A DNA stretch of 64,000 nt from Rotaria socialis (Eukaryota > Rotifera > Eurotatoria > Philodinida > Philodinidae). Each line of letters begins with the position of its first letter. Positions within the stretch are counted from its first letter, which is position 1. A model generated the notes under the pieces. It did no database searches. It was not told the origin of the DNA and saw only the letters and a program-made list of their open reading frames with translations. Both the position numbers and the translations under genes were made by a program. Of the stretch, positions 46,941 through 59,473 are shown in pieces. The stretch spans positions 1 through 64,000 of the forward strand of contig CAJNYU010002593.1 of assembly GCA_905331475.1 (NCBI GenBank), given 5' to 3'.

Positions 46941-48199
46941 TTTTCATAGGAAACCATTATTACCAAGCATGTTTTCAACAATTATTTGTTGAACTTGAAC
47001 ACACTATCTGACATAGAATCGAACATCACATAGATAGGAATTAATCGATGTACATGAACATACGTTTTGCAGAAAAGCAAAAATAATCGGTATCTGTGTT
47101 GATTTCGATTGCCATATTTTTCTCTTGTCATTAATTTTTTCAAATGCTTGCTCATGTATATATAGTATTGTTTTATCAATAAGAACAAAAAGAGTAAAAG
47201 ACTATTCTACTACAATGCTTCTCAGTTACGCACTTTGTTTAATCTCATCATTGCGTTCTTTTCAAATTGAGGTCCATTGAAAACCAAACTATTAAGCAAC
47301 TGTTTAGCGTACGCTAAAAAACTGTAAAAATATTATTTATTTCGAAAACTTTCTTTCATAGAATACTTACGTTGTCTACAAATTACAGAAAGCTTTACTT
47401 ATCATCTGGTTACGTCCTCTACATATTGGAATAATCATTTCGAAAGTAAGAATAACTTGAAATTGAAATTCTTAACAAGTATTTCAATTTGTGTATGTGT
47501 TTTCATTTCAAAATATTTTTCGAATCTGCTAAATATAATCGTTCTATAATAAACTAATAAAATTGGAACATTGGAAGTCAACCGAAATTTTCTAATGATT
47601 TCTTTATGCATAAACTTGATTTATTTTATGTTCGCAAGTGAGACGTAGCTCAAGTACACAAAAATAGTTAGTACCCGAAAAATTGGTTGTCTTTTGAAAG
47701 CATTCGCTGCTTCAGGAATATTTGAGTGTGTATATGTGCGAATGACACTATAATTGTGCATGAAGAGAAGACACAAACTCAATATCATCTTAAAATAAAT
47801 ATTAAAATCAAAATTTTAGTTATGCGCAATTTTAAATTCTGATGGGCTAATGAAAAATCGCATTGAATGTGTTTTGTCATCGAGGGAAGACTCAGAAAGA
47901 TGTATGACACATGGAGCAGTATAAAGCTTTTTAAAGTGTTCATTTACCTGTCATTCATTATCAAGCGACGCTGATGCAAATGAAATCACGCTTGAAAAAT
48001 ATATGTCCAACGGTTTATTCATATGTCACTCGGATTCATACCGAATTATTCGAAGCTTATTTGATCAAATATTAAAAGCAAACATAAGCACGACATATCT
48101 CATCAAATCTGTCTCATTCATCATTTGTTTGGAATATCAGAGCGAAAAGTAGAAACTCAATAATGACAGATATTTTATTGTATTGCGGTAACAGACTAT
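46941..48199. other. Spacer between the duplicated segments
   Basis: AT-rich with frequent stops. No gene or RNA is supported, and no copy of it is seen next to segment B. Confidence 0.4.
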
Positions 48200-49590
48200 G
48201 GGTCATTCCACCAGAAGTCGCCAGGTCCATCCGGCGACCACACCCAAATTCCTTAAGACTTTCATGGTTTGTAGAGAATTTTTCGCTGATCATTTTGATA
48301 ATAAATTTTTCTAGAAAAAACTCTTTTTTTGCAAAGATAGAGGTTAAATACAAAAAAGGCACTTTTTCAAAAAAAAATGGATTTTTTTCGAAAAAATTAT
48401 GAAAGTCCCCTTTTTTTAACTCGAATTTTAAAGCCAACCACATATTCAGATTCCTCGTGAAAAACTGCATCAGAATTCATAGAAATCAGACTAATTTTGA
48501 AGAAAATTTTATGATCCAATCGATTCACCAGAAAAAACATTGTTTGAAACATTTTCTCAATAAGCTGCGATGAACCAGAATATTGGCGTTGCCAGTTCGA
48601 TACAGAAAAATTTTCTCTACAAGATGCACTACTTTTTTCAGCCCCCACTTTAAATTCAGGAAGCAAAACGTGTCCACAACACTTTAAACTGTATTTTTTC
48701 AGAAAAGTTTTGATTAATTCATTCATAAAATCTGACCGCTTGGTCCAATCACTATTTGCGACTTTCAGCGCACTTGTAGTGCTTTTTATGCTCATCATTT
48801 TCATAATAAATTCTTTGATGTTCACTTTTATTTTCATTGCGATATGGGTCAAATATTATCAGTCACTATTACCTCCTTTTGGAATTTTGCATAAAAAAAC
48901 GATATTTCTTTCCCGAAACAAACTGATAGTGTAATGCTATTTATGGAAATTAAAAGGCTACTTAAATATGCTGATTGTGCATAAAAAACTGTGGCAGCAT
49001 TTCTGTGAAATTTATATATTTTCACATATTCTTATGATGTCTATCTTATCATACGTGAGATACCGGGGAAAAGAAATGATGAAAAAAAGTTTCGAATTGA
49101 ACAGAAAAGTAAATAATGCAGAATAAGAACGTCATGAATTCGATTGAGCACAATTTGCCCTACAATATTCATTAATTAGTTTCATCCGCATTTATCATTG
49201 CAAAGGCAATAGTTGTTGGAAACATTTATGAATAAATGTTTATAGTCTGGACTTGGATAGATGCTTACAGCTTGTTTCGTTGACGTCTTTGAAAATTGAA
49301 TTTATTAGTCATAACTTCGCTTTGAAACGAAAGCTGTTTTGATTGGATTATATATCAATCGATAAGTGAATTATTTTGTGCATAATGGAGTTCAATTATG
49401 TTAGTGAAAATTTCCGATTCGTCAGCAAAAAATATGATTCATAGTCATATNATCTTTGCAAAAAAAGAGTTTTTTCTAGAAAAATTTATTATCAAAATGA
49501 TCAGCGAAAAATTCTCTACAAACCATGAAAGTCTTAAGGAATTTGGGTGTGGTCGCCGGATGGACCTGGCGATTTCTGGTGGAATGACCC
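48200..49590. mobile_element. DNA transposon (or remnant) with 139 bp terminal inverted repeats
   Basis: 48200-48338 and 49452-49590 are reverse complements differing at one base (CAGAAGTCGCC versus CAGAAATCGCC). The ends start GGGTCATTCCACCAGAA. The flanks show CTAT directly outside both ends (48196-48199 and 49591-49594), a possible 4 bp target duplication. Inside, a minus-strand frame at 48397-48852 (151 codons, Cys- and Lys-containing) is the only longer open frame and is not recognised. An assembly N at 49451 sits exactly at the inner edge of the right repeat, so internal sequence may be missing. Confidence 0.8.
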
Positions 49591-49594
49591 CTAT

Positions 49595-50139
49595 ATCTCA
49601 ATAAAGATGTATATTATGAAATAGAAGTAAAACATAATTCTCCTCGTAAATCAAAATAATGAAAAAGTAGAGTGTGGCTGTGAGTGTAGATTTGTAATTT
49701 TTTTCTATTCATACCTATAGTCAATTCGTCTCTGTCGTTGATTACTGATCTATAGTAGCAGCAACTAGAGAAGAATAAAAGAAAAAAGCGCACAAAAAAA
49801 GAAATTTGCTATAGCTTCTTAATTGCATGTGCGTATACTATCGTATAGTACATGTCGTTATTATCAAAGTGAACTCGTTACAGTAATAGTAGTATCTATC
49901 ATATGTGTTATAGAATGGTTAATTATTACAATCGAACATGAATTAATACAGTATGAAATGTTTGCAATTTAAAAATTTCTAATGTAAGACATAATTTTTG
50001 AAGTTTGACGCATATGACACCCGTTCAAGTTCGTATATTGATTAGAACCATCAACGAAATTTCACCTTTTATGCAGAGCATTCCTCCTTATAATCTTCGT
50101 CAATCACAACTATTTCGTATTGGTTTTTTGACAAGATAA
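49595..50139. other. Spacer before duplicated segment B
   Basis: AT-rich, no gene seen. A GAGTGTGGCTGTGAGTGTAG stretch near 49668-49688 faintly resembles the telomere-like unit but has no inverted partner. Confidence 0.35.
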
Positions 50140-50580
50140 ATAAATAAATAAATTATAAAACCAAAATTTTACCTGAATTCTCTTATTATTCTTACAGTGA
50201 ACGGTTTAAGAAAGAGTTCTCGAATCCTTGGACGTATTGACTAGTATTGTATCTTATTATATTATATGTAAGAAGAAAGCATAGAGAAAAAGTTGAATAT
50301 CCATAGAAAGTAATACTAGTTGTACAGTAACCAATATAAAATTACATCAAAATATGATCATGTATATTGGGTGATACATATAGTCAAGATTGAAAAACTG
50401 CACATATATATCAATTTAAGAAAGGCGTATAATATATCTCTAAGTTAAAAAACAGATGTAAGAAGTTTTGAGACTATTTTGGCTCAATTAGAAAGTGAAC
50501 TTGTATTCAAGTGACACTTATAGTTATTACAGTTGGAATGTTAATAATAGTTTCTATACATTTTATTTTATTAAGTTGTT

Positions 50581-51020
50581 TTGCAAGATAATCAGCATGA
50601 TGCCTTTTGGAAACAACAACAACAACAACAACAGGAGACATACATCCTTGTTTTTCGCAAGGACCCTTTAATTATTTCAGTGCCAATTGATAAACTATTT
50701 GGTAGAGAATTTTATTTTGAACAAAATTGTATAAATACTTCCGTGATGGAATTGGTTCATGTTTTTTTGGAACCGAACCGAGCCGGTTAAATAATAAAGA
50801 AAAAAAATGTCCACTTCTCGTTGTTTTCTAGAATATGCACTTAGAACAATATATTAAAGACATTATTATAACACTTTCTATAGTACTAAGCGCAAACCAG
50901 AATACTGAGCTGCGAACAATGTTAAAAGGATACGTATGTTGCTTTTATTTTAGAAATATCTTTCCATTGAAAAAAACCTGCAGCGTATGTTTAGTTGATT
51001 TGTATCCATTTTTTTGTTAG
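50581..51020 (+). other. Two open coding stretches with a polyglutamine run, copy B
   Basis: 50581-50790 reads as a protein segment with seven Gln from a CAA run (50613-50633), followed by VPIDKLFGREFYFEQN; 50835-51020 is a second open stretch. Copy A lacks the CAA run and has stops in the first stretch. They may be exons of one gene (possible GT donor after LEPNRAG), but no family is recognised and expression is unproven. Confidence 0.35.
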
Positions 51021-51952
51021 CCAGGAACGATTCACTACATTTTCATTCGTCATAAAGTACAAAAAGCAGAACTTGTTTTAACTAGCAGGTTCTTATTCTT
51101 TGAATGATGTTCTTTGAAAATGTCATATAGTCTAAGTTTCAAGAAATAATTTATATATGTTATGCTTTTCCGTCTTTGTTATGTACTTCGTTAGTTTATC
51201 GTTTCGGAGTGATGAAGCACTTGAAAATAATAGCGTACTGATGATGGAAAACGCATCTATTCAAAATGAAAGTGTAGTTCTACAAGATATAAGGATTTTG
51301 TCAAAATTTTAAATTTCATTTCGTTTCTTCCAGTTTAAAAAGTAATAACTACTATGACTGGCTAAACTTGAAAGGCCTAAAAAAACTCAGGAAAATTATC
51401 CATTTTGAAATGTTAATTAGATTATTTTTTCTAACTTTATTGCAATATTTTGAAGATAATTTTGAACTTTAAAACAAAGCGATGTTTATTTAGTCAGCTG
51501 AAAAGTAATGAAAATTGATAATCAATTAATATTTGTGTGAATATTAGCGCTTGTTACTAAAAGATTGCCTGTAAAAGTATATACTGAATGATGAACAAAA
51601 CTATTGCTCGTCTCTGAAGATTTATGAAACAGTTGAATAAGCCATAAAAATGTGCAATACTTTCTCCATTCACTTTGAATGAACAGGTTAACATTTATAT
51701 TCGAATATATATTTAGATGAAATCGCGCGGTTTCCAATATTTGAAACCGAACCGGTCGCATCATTGGGTTTCATAGTTTTTAATCTCATACTAAACGAAA
51801 ATTTATTCCAAAAAGAAATCTTTGGAAAATGTTTAATTTTGCATTGAAACATTGAATAATTCTAATTACTCGTAGGTAAATTTTGAATGTGAGTGTGGTT
51901 GGAAAGAGAAATCACACTCACAGCCAATTTTTATAAATCTTATAGGCTGTTG

Positions 51953-52058
51953 TCCAGTGTTTTATCTAGGTTTTTCACTCCGGGAGGGCAAATTCAGTTG
52001 CCGGGAGGTCATACAAAAGTTTTTTAAGGGGGCGAACTATCACGAGTAATATCGAGTN
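51953..52058. mobile_element. Foreign GC-rich insert next to an assembly N
   Basis: This piece (CCGGGAGGGCAAATTCAG ... GCCGGGAGG) is absent at the matching place in copy A near 43720-43750. Its composition differs from the flanks, and it ends at the N at 52058, after which colinearity with copy A resumes. Probably one end of a collapsed transposable element. Confidence 0.5.
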
Positions 52059-52561
52059 CTGTGTGACAGGACCATTGGACAGATGGCACTGATATACAAG
52101 AGTGTTTGAATAATATTGCATGTCATTAATTGTCATTGGATCAAAATGATTAATCAATCGCAATAAAGTAAATTATTGATTGATTCATTTGCAACCTTTG
52201 TTTTTATTCGCTACACAAGGATGCTGTCTTATGCACTAATTCTCTTGATACTTTTATTTGATCAATGAGTGACCACATACTACTCATAATCTCCCGAGAA
52301 AAAATGTCAATAAGATCAATTTTTACTGGTGTCCTCAATCTTGTGAAAAAAAATACATTACTCAATTTTAGTCTATTGAATTATTTATTTTCAGATATTG
52401 ATTGTATCGATTGTTCTTGTGGTTGTGGAATTTCGGTTTTTGTTATTTCATTGAGAATACAGCAATTAAATTATTTTTCTGTTATTGAATAGGTATATTG
52501 ATAACTTTGGCATATTCTCTATACTAATCAATATTGAATGTGTTTAGATTCATCCTGAAAT

Positions 52562-54679
52562 ATGAATTACGTTGACATCTATGACAATAGTAAAAAGGCT
52601 ATTGTTCAATTGGTAATTAGTCCAGACAATGTTGTTCCATCAAATTATTTTGTTGCAACATTCCCTGGTGCCACTGGCTTAATCTATAAAAATAGTGATT
52701 CGAATAAATTTGTTTCGTATGTTATTGAACAACTAAGAGAATATCACGAAAAATATGCTTTCAATTTTGTTAGAATACCAAAAGATGTTAACGGAAATTT
52801 TCGCTGGGAATGGAATCCAAATATTGTCTACGATGTAATATATGCAGATCGTATGAAAATCAGTGGAATTCGAGATTTATTATCACATCTATCGCTTTCG
52901 CTTTTGTTTTCTAGCTTCTCGAAATCGTTCATTATCATCTTCATCAAATAAATCGAAATATTCAAATTGGTTTGCTGTAATCGGAAGTAAGTTTATTTAT
53001 TAATTATTATGAGAAAAACAGAGAATTATCTGTTGAATATTCATGGATTTGACTTATATGTTTCTTTTTTCGATGATAGGTTTATTCAGATCCACAAATC
53101 CGATTAGCTATGATAAAAAAACAAAATAATGAAGTTTTGTTTTTACAGTAAGAGATGAATGCCTTCTAATATTGCTTGTAATTGTTCTTCTATATGCAAT
53201 CCATTGAATATAACAAGATGGATGATGTTATACCTTGTGTCTATTTAATTCCTTATATTAGAACGCTTATTATCGTAATTTTTCTCTTATGTAGCAGTCA
53301 TATCAAAGTGCAGTTGGCGAAAAATATTTTAGCGAACTTATTTTTTTTTGATAGTTCTTTTTCTTTTTACATTTGCTTTAGCATTACGAAAGGGAAGAAT
53401 GAACCTGATTGAAAGAGTGACATAGATAATATGAAACGCTAGCTCCATAATGGGCTACAATCTCAGGAGATTCTGTCTGTTTATATAGATTTTTCCGTAC
53501 AAAACTAGATTTGAATGTTATTCAGTATGTCGTCTTTCCTAGTCAAGAGATTTACGCTAGAATAAAAACAACATAGGTTAATCGATAGAGTTTCACGCTC
53601 GATCTGTTTCTAAAAAAAAGGGTTTTCCTTCAGAGTTGCCCTTCACTTTAAAAATCTAATTTTAACAACAATAGTCAACAAAATAATCGCGTTTGTTGTT
53701 TAAAAAAATTTTAAAAAGTAAAAATAGTTCTGTTTCATGATATTACTTTTTAAAACGATGGACATGGACAATCTGGTGATACTAGAACTTGAAATACAAC
53801 ATTTTGTTCTATTTTGAATGCTCTTCCCAATGGCGTGTAATGAACTTCGATAAGAAATAAATTAAAAGAATCAATTGCTTTTTTCAGTTTTTTCAATTAT
53901 TCTCATTCAAATCAGATTTTGAAGTAAGAGGCAACTCTGAAGGAAAACCCTTTCTTTTAGAAACAGATCGAGCGTTAAACTATTGATGAATCGATGTTGT
54001 TTTTATTCTAGCGCAAATTTCTTGCTTAGGAAAGACGAAATACTAAAAAAAATTTAAATCTAGTTCTATGCGGAAAGATCTGCATAGACAGATAGTCTTC
54101 TCACATTATGGTGTATCACGTAGCTGGCGTTTCATATTATTTATGTCACTCTCTCAACCAGGCCCATTTCCTTTAATAATGTTTAAGAAAATTTGAAAAA
54201 AAGACAACGAGAAAAATAGACAAAAAATAAGTTCGCTTAAGTATCTGTCGCCGACTTTAATATGAAAATGATTGCTCCGTAGTTTGTACTGCACTTGTAC
54301 TTCTTTTTGCTCTACGAAACAAGTTTGAATCACAATGTTTTTAATTGTTCGTTTTCTAGGCATCATTTTTATGTGGACCGGTTCAATGATACCGTCTCTT
54401 TGGTCTAATATCTATGAAGAAATTATGAAATATATCTTATATGATCGATCTAGCCACTCACCAACTGAAGGATCATCTTTTATAATACGAATTATTCTTT
54501 TGATTATTCTTTCGTTGATCTATATTATATCTGCAATATTTGTAACACCAGCATTAATCAAATATCTATTCAATAAGGTTACAGCTTGCATTCAGACGAT
54601 TGACTTACAAACGTTGGCTTATCATGCTCCAAGTCCAGTACCATTTGTTCTTGATAATCGTATTAATGAAGCATTGTGA
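52562..54679 (+). CDS. TDP-43-N-terminal-like domain protein with hydrophobic C-terminal exons
   Basis: Exon 52562-52862 encodes a domain of about 100 residues. Its centre FPGATGLIYKNSDSN and end NPNIVYDVIYADRMK match the order and spacing of the TDP-43 N-terminal oligomerisation domain (FPGA-GL-Y-N ... VY-V-Y). A 52 bp intron with a weak donor (A|GTGGAA) leads to exon 52915-52986, which is Ser-rich. Beyond that the model is uncertain. Hydrophobic stretches follow near 53160-53412, where copies A and B differ by a 2 bp indel, and in the last exon 54360-54679. The last exon has two membrane helices (FIIRIILLIILSLIYIISAIF) and ends DNRINEAL. It could be one membrane-anchored protein or two adjacent genes. 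The RNA-binding domains of TDP-43 are absent. Function unknown. Confidence 0.5.
53383..54182. mobile_element. 0.8 kb fold-back element in copy B
   Basis: This is the counterpart of the element at 45056-45868, at the same position between exons. Arms are about 53383-53690 and 53900-54182. It was therefore present before the segment was duplicated. Open frames inside it are not treated as genes. Confidence 0.75.
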
Positions 54680-55250
54680 ACAATTATAACATTTGACTTG
54701 GTCATAACATTCCTCTTCGCTAAGTTTTTTATTCATATGCCTTGTAAACGATCATTTTCAAAAGATAATTTTTTTTGAAAACTTCATTTGAGTTGGACCT
54801 CATGGCAAAAATTTGAACAGAAAATAAATCATTGTAAAATTACAATATCGTATATAGTTCGATACAATGACTCTTTCTGTGTATGAACACGGCCTTTTAT
54901 TCAACGAAGACGTTTCGAGGCGTGTTTTCTCATTTGCGAACATAAAATCGAAATTCAAAAACTATTGAATTGAATTTAAAATATTCTTTTACTTTCAATC
55001 ATTTCAATCTAAAATAATCAAACTATTCAAATTTTTCTTTATTAAAATTCTTGAAAATATATTCACTTCAATTTTAACGAAACGTATATTTATTGTAAGT
55101 TTTATAGAGTTACTAACTGAAAGTTTAATACTTGGATTTTTGTTATTTTTCAAAATTTACTCTACACAATCTTACGTTCATTTCTACATTCATATTTACG
55201 TTTAAATCGATTGCATTTTATAGAGTTCGTTATATACGTAATTTCATTTT

Positions 55251-56005
55251 TAATTTTATGTCCGAGTTCGTTCTTTGCAAGAATATAATTAGATTCTGTA
55301 TTTACTTTTAAGTAGAAAATCAAAAGACAATAAGATATCTAACAGTTTATATTGGTTTATCGGTAATTTGATACTTGTAAAACTGTTTCGAAAATCATTA
55401 CTAAATAATTAATTTGAAATTTGAAACAGAATCTATTGCAGACGAGCAGTTTCGATGATTCCTTCTTTTTTTTTTTTGAGAAAGAAAATTTGAATTAATT
55501 GATTCATAACGAAGAAAAACAACATGTAGGAATGTAAAACAATGATAGATAGATGCATATCTCAGTGACTTCAAAAGGTGATACCGTTCAGTAGAAGTTA
55601 AGTTTATGAATAACATTCATTGTAATAGATTATAACTGTTATAGTCATAATAGAAGACTTTGTTTTTTTTTAAATAGCAAAGAAACTTTTTAATATTCCA
55701 AAAGGTTGAAAGTTGAATGTTATTTTTGTGATGAAAACGTTGACATTAATAATCTATTTAATATCTATGAACTATGGTAGACAATCAGTAGTCATTTTGT
55801 AAGCCCTCTTTTCCTACATCTTTTTCTCAAAGAGACAAATTTACAATCACTTGTTTCACTATTGAATCTATTGATAGGAGTTAATACTGAATAAGAAAGA
55901 AAAGAAAAGAAAACGAACTCATGTCCTTCATCATAGGTGTCGTTTCTAAGCAACGTTTTTATCAACGCTCATTTTCAAAAACAATACTTGTAATCATTGA
56001 AGAAA
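55251..56005. other. Intergenic region
   Basis: AT-rich spacer after the duplication. No gene seen. The promoter of the CFAP90-like gene must lie at its right end, but no clear motif is visible. Confidence 0.4.
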
Positions 56006-56548
56006 ATGTCTTCCAACCCTTCGAAACTTATTCATGTTGAAACAGGATTTGATACATTTGATTTAAATGGATATACATGTGAATTATCGGCAAATTCATT
56101 TGTTCCTCCAACAAGACGAACACAACCAAAAGAGAGAAATTTTTTTAATTCACACAAAGAAGTAATTATTTATTTTAACGATAAAATTAAAAAAATTAAA
56201 TTTCCTTTTTATATTAGACAAAACCATCATCAATTTATGATCAAATTTTTCAAATAAAATATGATTTTAATCCAAAAGCACATCGTGATGATCGACAACA
56301 TTCAAAATTTATTGGATTAAATCAATCAAAAGAGGTTTAATTAGTTTATTAGAATTAATTTAAAATAATCTATTTCTATCATGTAGGAAGACGAAAAATC
56401 TTATCCAAGTCGATCATCATCAGAATATGGTCGTCGATTTAATCAGCCAATTGATATCAATGATCGAGCACATGTTCGAATTGGACATGTTAAAAATGAA
56501 TTCTATCGAAATAATGGTGGTATTGATCAAAAACCTATTCAACTGTGA
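56006..56548 (+). CDS. CFAP90: CFAP90 (C5orf49)-like axonemal protein
   Basis: Three exons, 56006-56161, 56218-56334 and 56387-56548, all in phase 0 with introns of 56 and 52 bp; product 144 residues. CFAP90 is a small protein of ciliary/flagellar axonemes, reported in doublet microtubules. Matching features are the N-terminal SANSFVPPTRR, then YDQIFQ, KAHRDDRQHSKFIGL, SSEYGRRFNQPID and HVKNEFYRNNG. There is no signal peptide or membrane segment, and length is normal for the family. The family call is from memory of the human sequence pattern, in particular the HRDDR-H and EYG-R-NQP blocks. A bdelloid with a ciliated corona would be expected to carry it. ATG chosen at 56006; the codons upstream have no ATG in frame. 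Confidence 0.75.
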
Positions 56549-59473
56549 TACACGTTTTTTCTTTAAATAATTTTATATAAAACAATAAACACATTCCATT
56601 TCGAACAGCTTAAGAGTTCGCTATTTATATTTACTATTGAAGCAGATGATTTTTGGTTGTTAGACTTTGAAATAATCAATATCAAATGATAATAGAACAT
56701 ATTGATTACCTAATCAACCATCGGTACCTATTTCATTTTTGTTTTCTACGTGTTTATACAATTACAAAGGATTTGAATTTTATTTCTATGACTAGATTAA
56801 GTTTTATCCGTTCTTTATTATAGCTACATAAACTTCGGCTCAATGATTGATGTGGGTTTGGTTGTGCATATCATAAATGTTCTGAAAGAATGAAGAGAAA
56901 CAACCATGCTCGTTATGGTTAAAATTTGTGTCAGAGCTCCAGTAGTATAGAAAAGAATGCGTTACAATGAACGAAAGTCTTAGGCAATACAAGAGTAGAG
57001 CACTGCTATCAGCAATTTCAGTGGTTATTTTTCTGAGCACAATTAACGATGTTCTTGTCCAATAAATGTTCAACATCACCACTTTTCTTGTGAACGATGG
57101 CTATAGATCCATAGATTGAGGCTGATGCTTGTGTAAAATTGTTAAGAAGAACGAACATTTTTATATAATTTGTCAAAAAATGAGCTGAAGGAAACTTTCA
57201 CAAAGAAGTAAATCGATAAAATATAAATTTTTACGAGCCTAACCACTTAAGTGGAGATTTCAAAAAAATACGGATGTTTTAAAAGTCTTATTGCAGTTTT
57301 AACTTTAATGAAGAAGTTACACTTAAGACGTAATTATAGGATCTAGAAATAGTAATGACGGAAGATCAATACAAGCATAGTCGAACTGATTTATGAAGAG
57401 ATATAAACCTAGGATTACTAAAATCGTAACCATTTTGGGGTAAAATTTTGACATTTGTTTTTTTTTTGTTAAGGATGATAAATGATTTTAAAGCTATTCA
57501 GTTTCAAAGAAATATACTATGTTTCAAGACACGAAGAACAGCACTGACTCCTCTTACTTGTAAACATGCAGAGGTATGAACTTACCGAAGGAGGGAGAGA
57601 GCGCAATACCCGATCCCTTCGTCATAGAAATCTAGTTACGTCTCTGTGCTGAGGTCATCGAAATATTCCATTGTGCATAAAGTTTCACGAAATTTAGGGT
57701 TAGCACAATTCAGATGCGAGTCGTTAAACATCTCTTGTGTTAACTTTTAATTATGTGAAAATGAATATGAAATGTATTTTTGATATTTTTCGTTGTACTA
57801 CTCAAAATTTTCTGAACAAGAAAATGACGAATTCAGCCTATAGCGAGAGATGATAGTTAAATTAAATCGAGTTGAGAGTCAAGCGAGTTGTGCCGATGAG
57901 TGCTACTTATTTCTAACTAAAGAAATTAACGAAAATGAATATTTTTCGTGTACCTAGTAGTATGGGTCAACTCATTACTAGTTTCTTCATATGAATTTAT
58001 TTCTGTTCGGTAATATACGTATATTCATGATATTCTTGATGAGATATAAATCATGAATATGTACTTTTTTTGGCGATACTGTCTTCAGAAATGTTTTTAA
58101 ATATATCGATAACGGAACAATATTTTTTTGCAAACGGCTTGAGTCAATAGTATGCAAATTCTTGCCTATAACTGTATGTTCCGACATATCTTGATGGAGC
58201 ATAATTTTTAATAATTATTTTTCATATTATTATCATAAATAAATCGTATTATTTTGAGAACTAAAATGTAATACATGATGAAGATAACACAGAGTCGAAA
58301 AAAGACCATTTTATCGCTATACAAACTATTTTAGTTTCTAATGTTTAAATCAAGTCAGAGGCAGCTCCTGGTGGCATTCTAGCATAATTCTTTGAATAAC
58401 ACCCAAGTAGTACTTGACTGATCTTGTACCACCCCCTCTTCGAGGATCACAAACAAGACTTTTGGTCACCGCCGTAAGGGAAGATTATGGGTGCCAATAA
58501 AAACCCGACTGACATTAGAGCTGCCCTAAAATCAGCTACATCTCCGAATCCTGAAAGATTAGACTCAACATAGAAGAGTAAAAATAATTTTCTTCCATTG
58601 AATAAATGAAAGAAAAATTTGTCAACACATTTAGCGGAACCATTTTCACGAACCCCTTTTATTTTCACTGATTTATTTAATTTAAAAGCTCCTGGCAAAA
58701 TATTTATGCATCAAAAGATTTCACGCACTTTATACACTATTGAATAGAAAAAAGCACTCTGAGTTCACTTGAAACTTGACTTCAATAATTTAAATTTTAA
58801 ATGTTTTTGTACAATCAAAATTACGGCCAAGAGAATTAGCATTTTTCAGCGGACGTCTAAGATATCCGCTAGTATTTTAATTTTTCTTTTAATATCTGCA
58901 AAGCAGTAGCCTATATATTTGATACTCTTATAGTAAATGAACGATCAAATAAGAAGGAATTAAGAAAAACAATTGTCAAAAAACCATAATGATAAAACTG
59001 AGATATGGTCATATTACTGTTTGCAACGTATCGGTACAATAGAATACAAGCACAGTTCACCCATAAATCCTATCAATCATTATTACAATAAAGAATAATA
59101 TTAATCTCATAACCAAAAAAGTTTTCTACCACAGATTTCATACACAAGTATTATATAAAAATGTTGTCGATTTTAACATGAACCGGTAACTTGTTATTTT
59201 TACTTTACTTATATCAATATTGATCTCTCAATATATTTAATAACATCAATCTAACAAATACAAAAGATTCTATTAACATTAATGAAATAAAAAAGATATT
59301 GATCATTTAAGTAAAGATTTTCTTGTAAATATAAAAATAAAATGATATTTGCAATGGAAAAATATTTATTCGAGTAGGTGAATGTTACATATGAATACTG
59401 AATCAATTCAATAATTATTCTTCATTCTTTTTTTACTGATAAAGAACGTATTAAAGAATTTCTGAAAAAATAA
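56549..59473. other. Long intergenic region
   Basis: No gene is supported over nearly 3 kb. A somewhat GC-richer part at about 58350-58700 has a minus-strand open frame (58447-58698, 83 codons) without recognisable features; it may be transposon debris. The rest is AT-rich. Confidence 0.35.

Larger units (their letters stand above)
50140..55250 (+). repeat. Segmental duplication, copy B
   Basis: Direct copy of 41990-46940, separated from it by about 3.2 kb. It has two insertions relative to copy A: about 70 bp near 50400-50480, and a GC-rich piece of about 105 bp at 51953-52058 ending in an assembly N. Otherwise it is colinear, including the fold-back element. Confidence 0.85.

Noticed and set aside
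48397..48852. 151-codon minus-strand frame as a transposase
   Set aside because: No catalytic motif or family pattern is visible, and the element has an assembly N, so it is left unnamed.
53182..53412. 76-codon frame in copy B as an independent small membrane protein
   Set aside because: It crosses a 2 bp indel relative to copy A and lacks a reliable start; it is treated as part of the uncertain middle of the duplicated gene.
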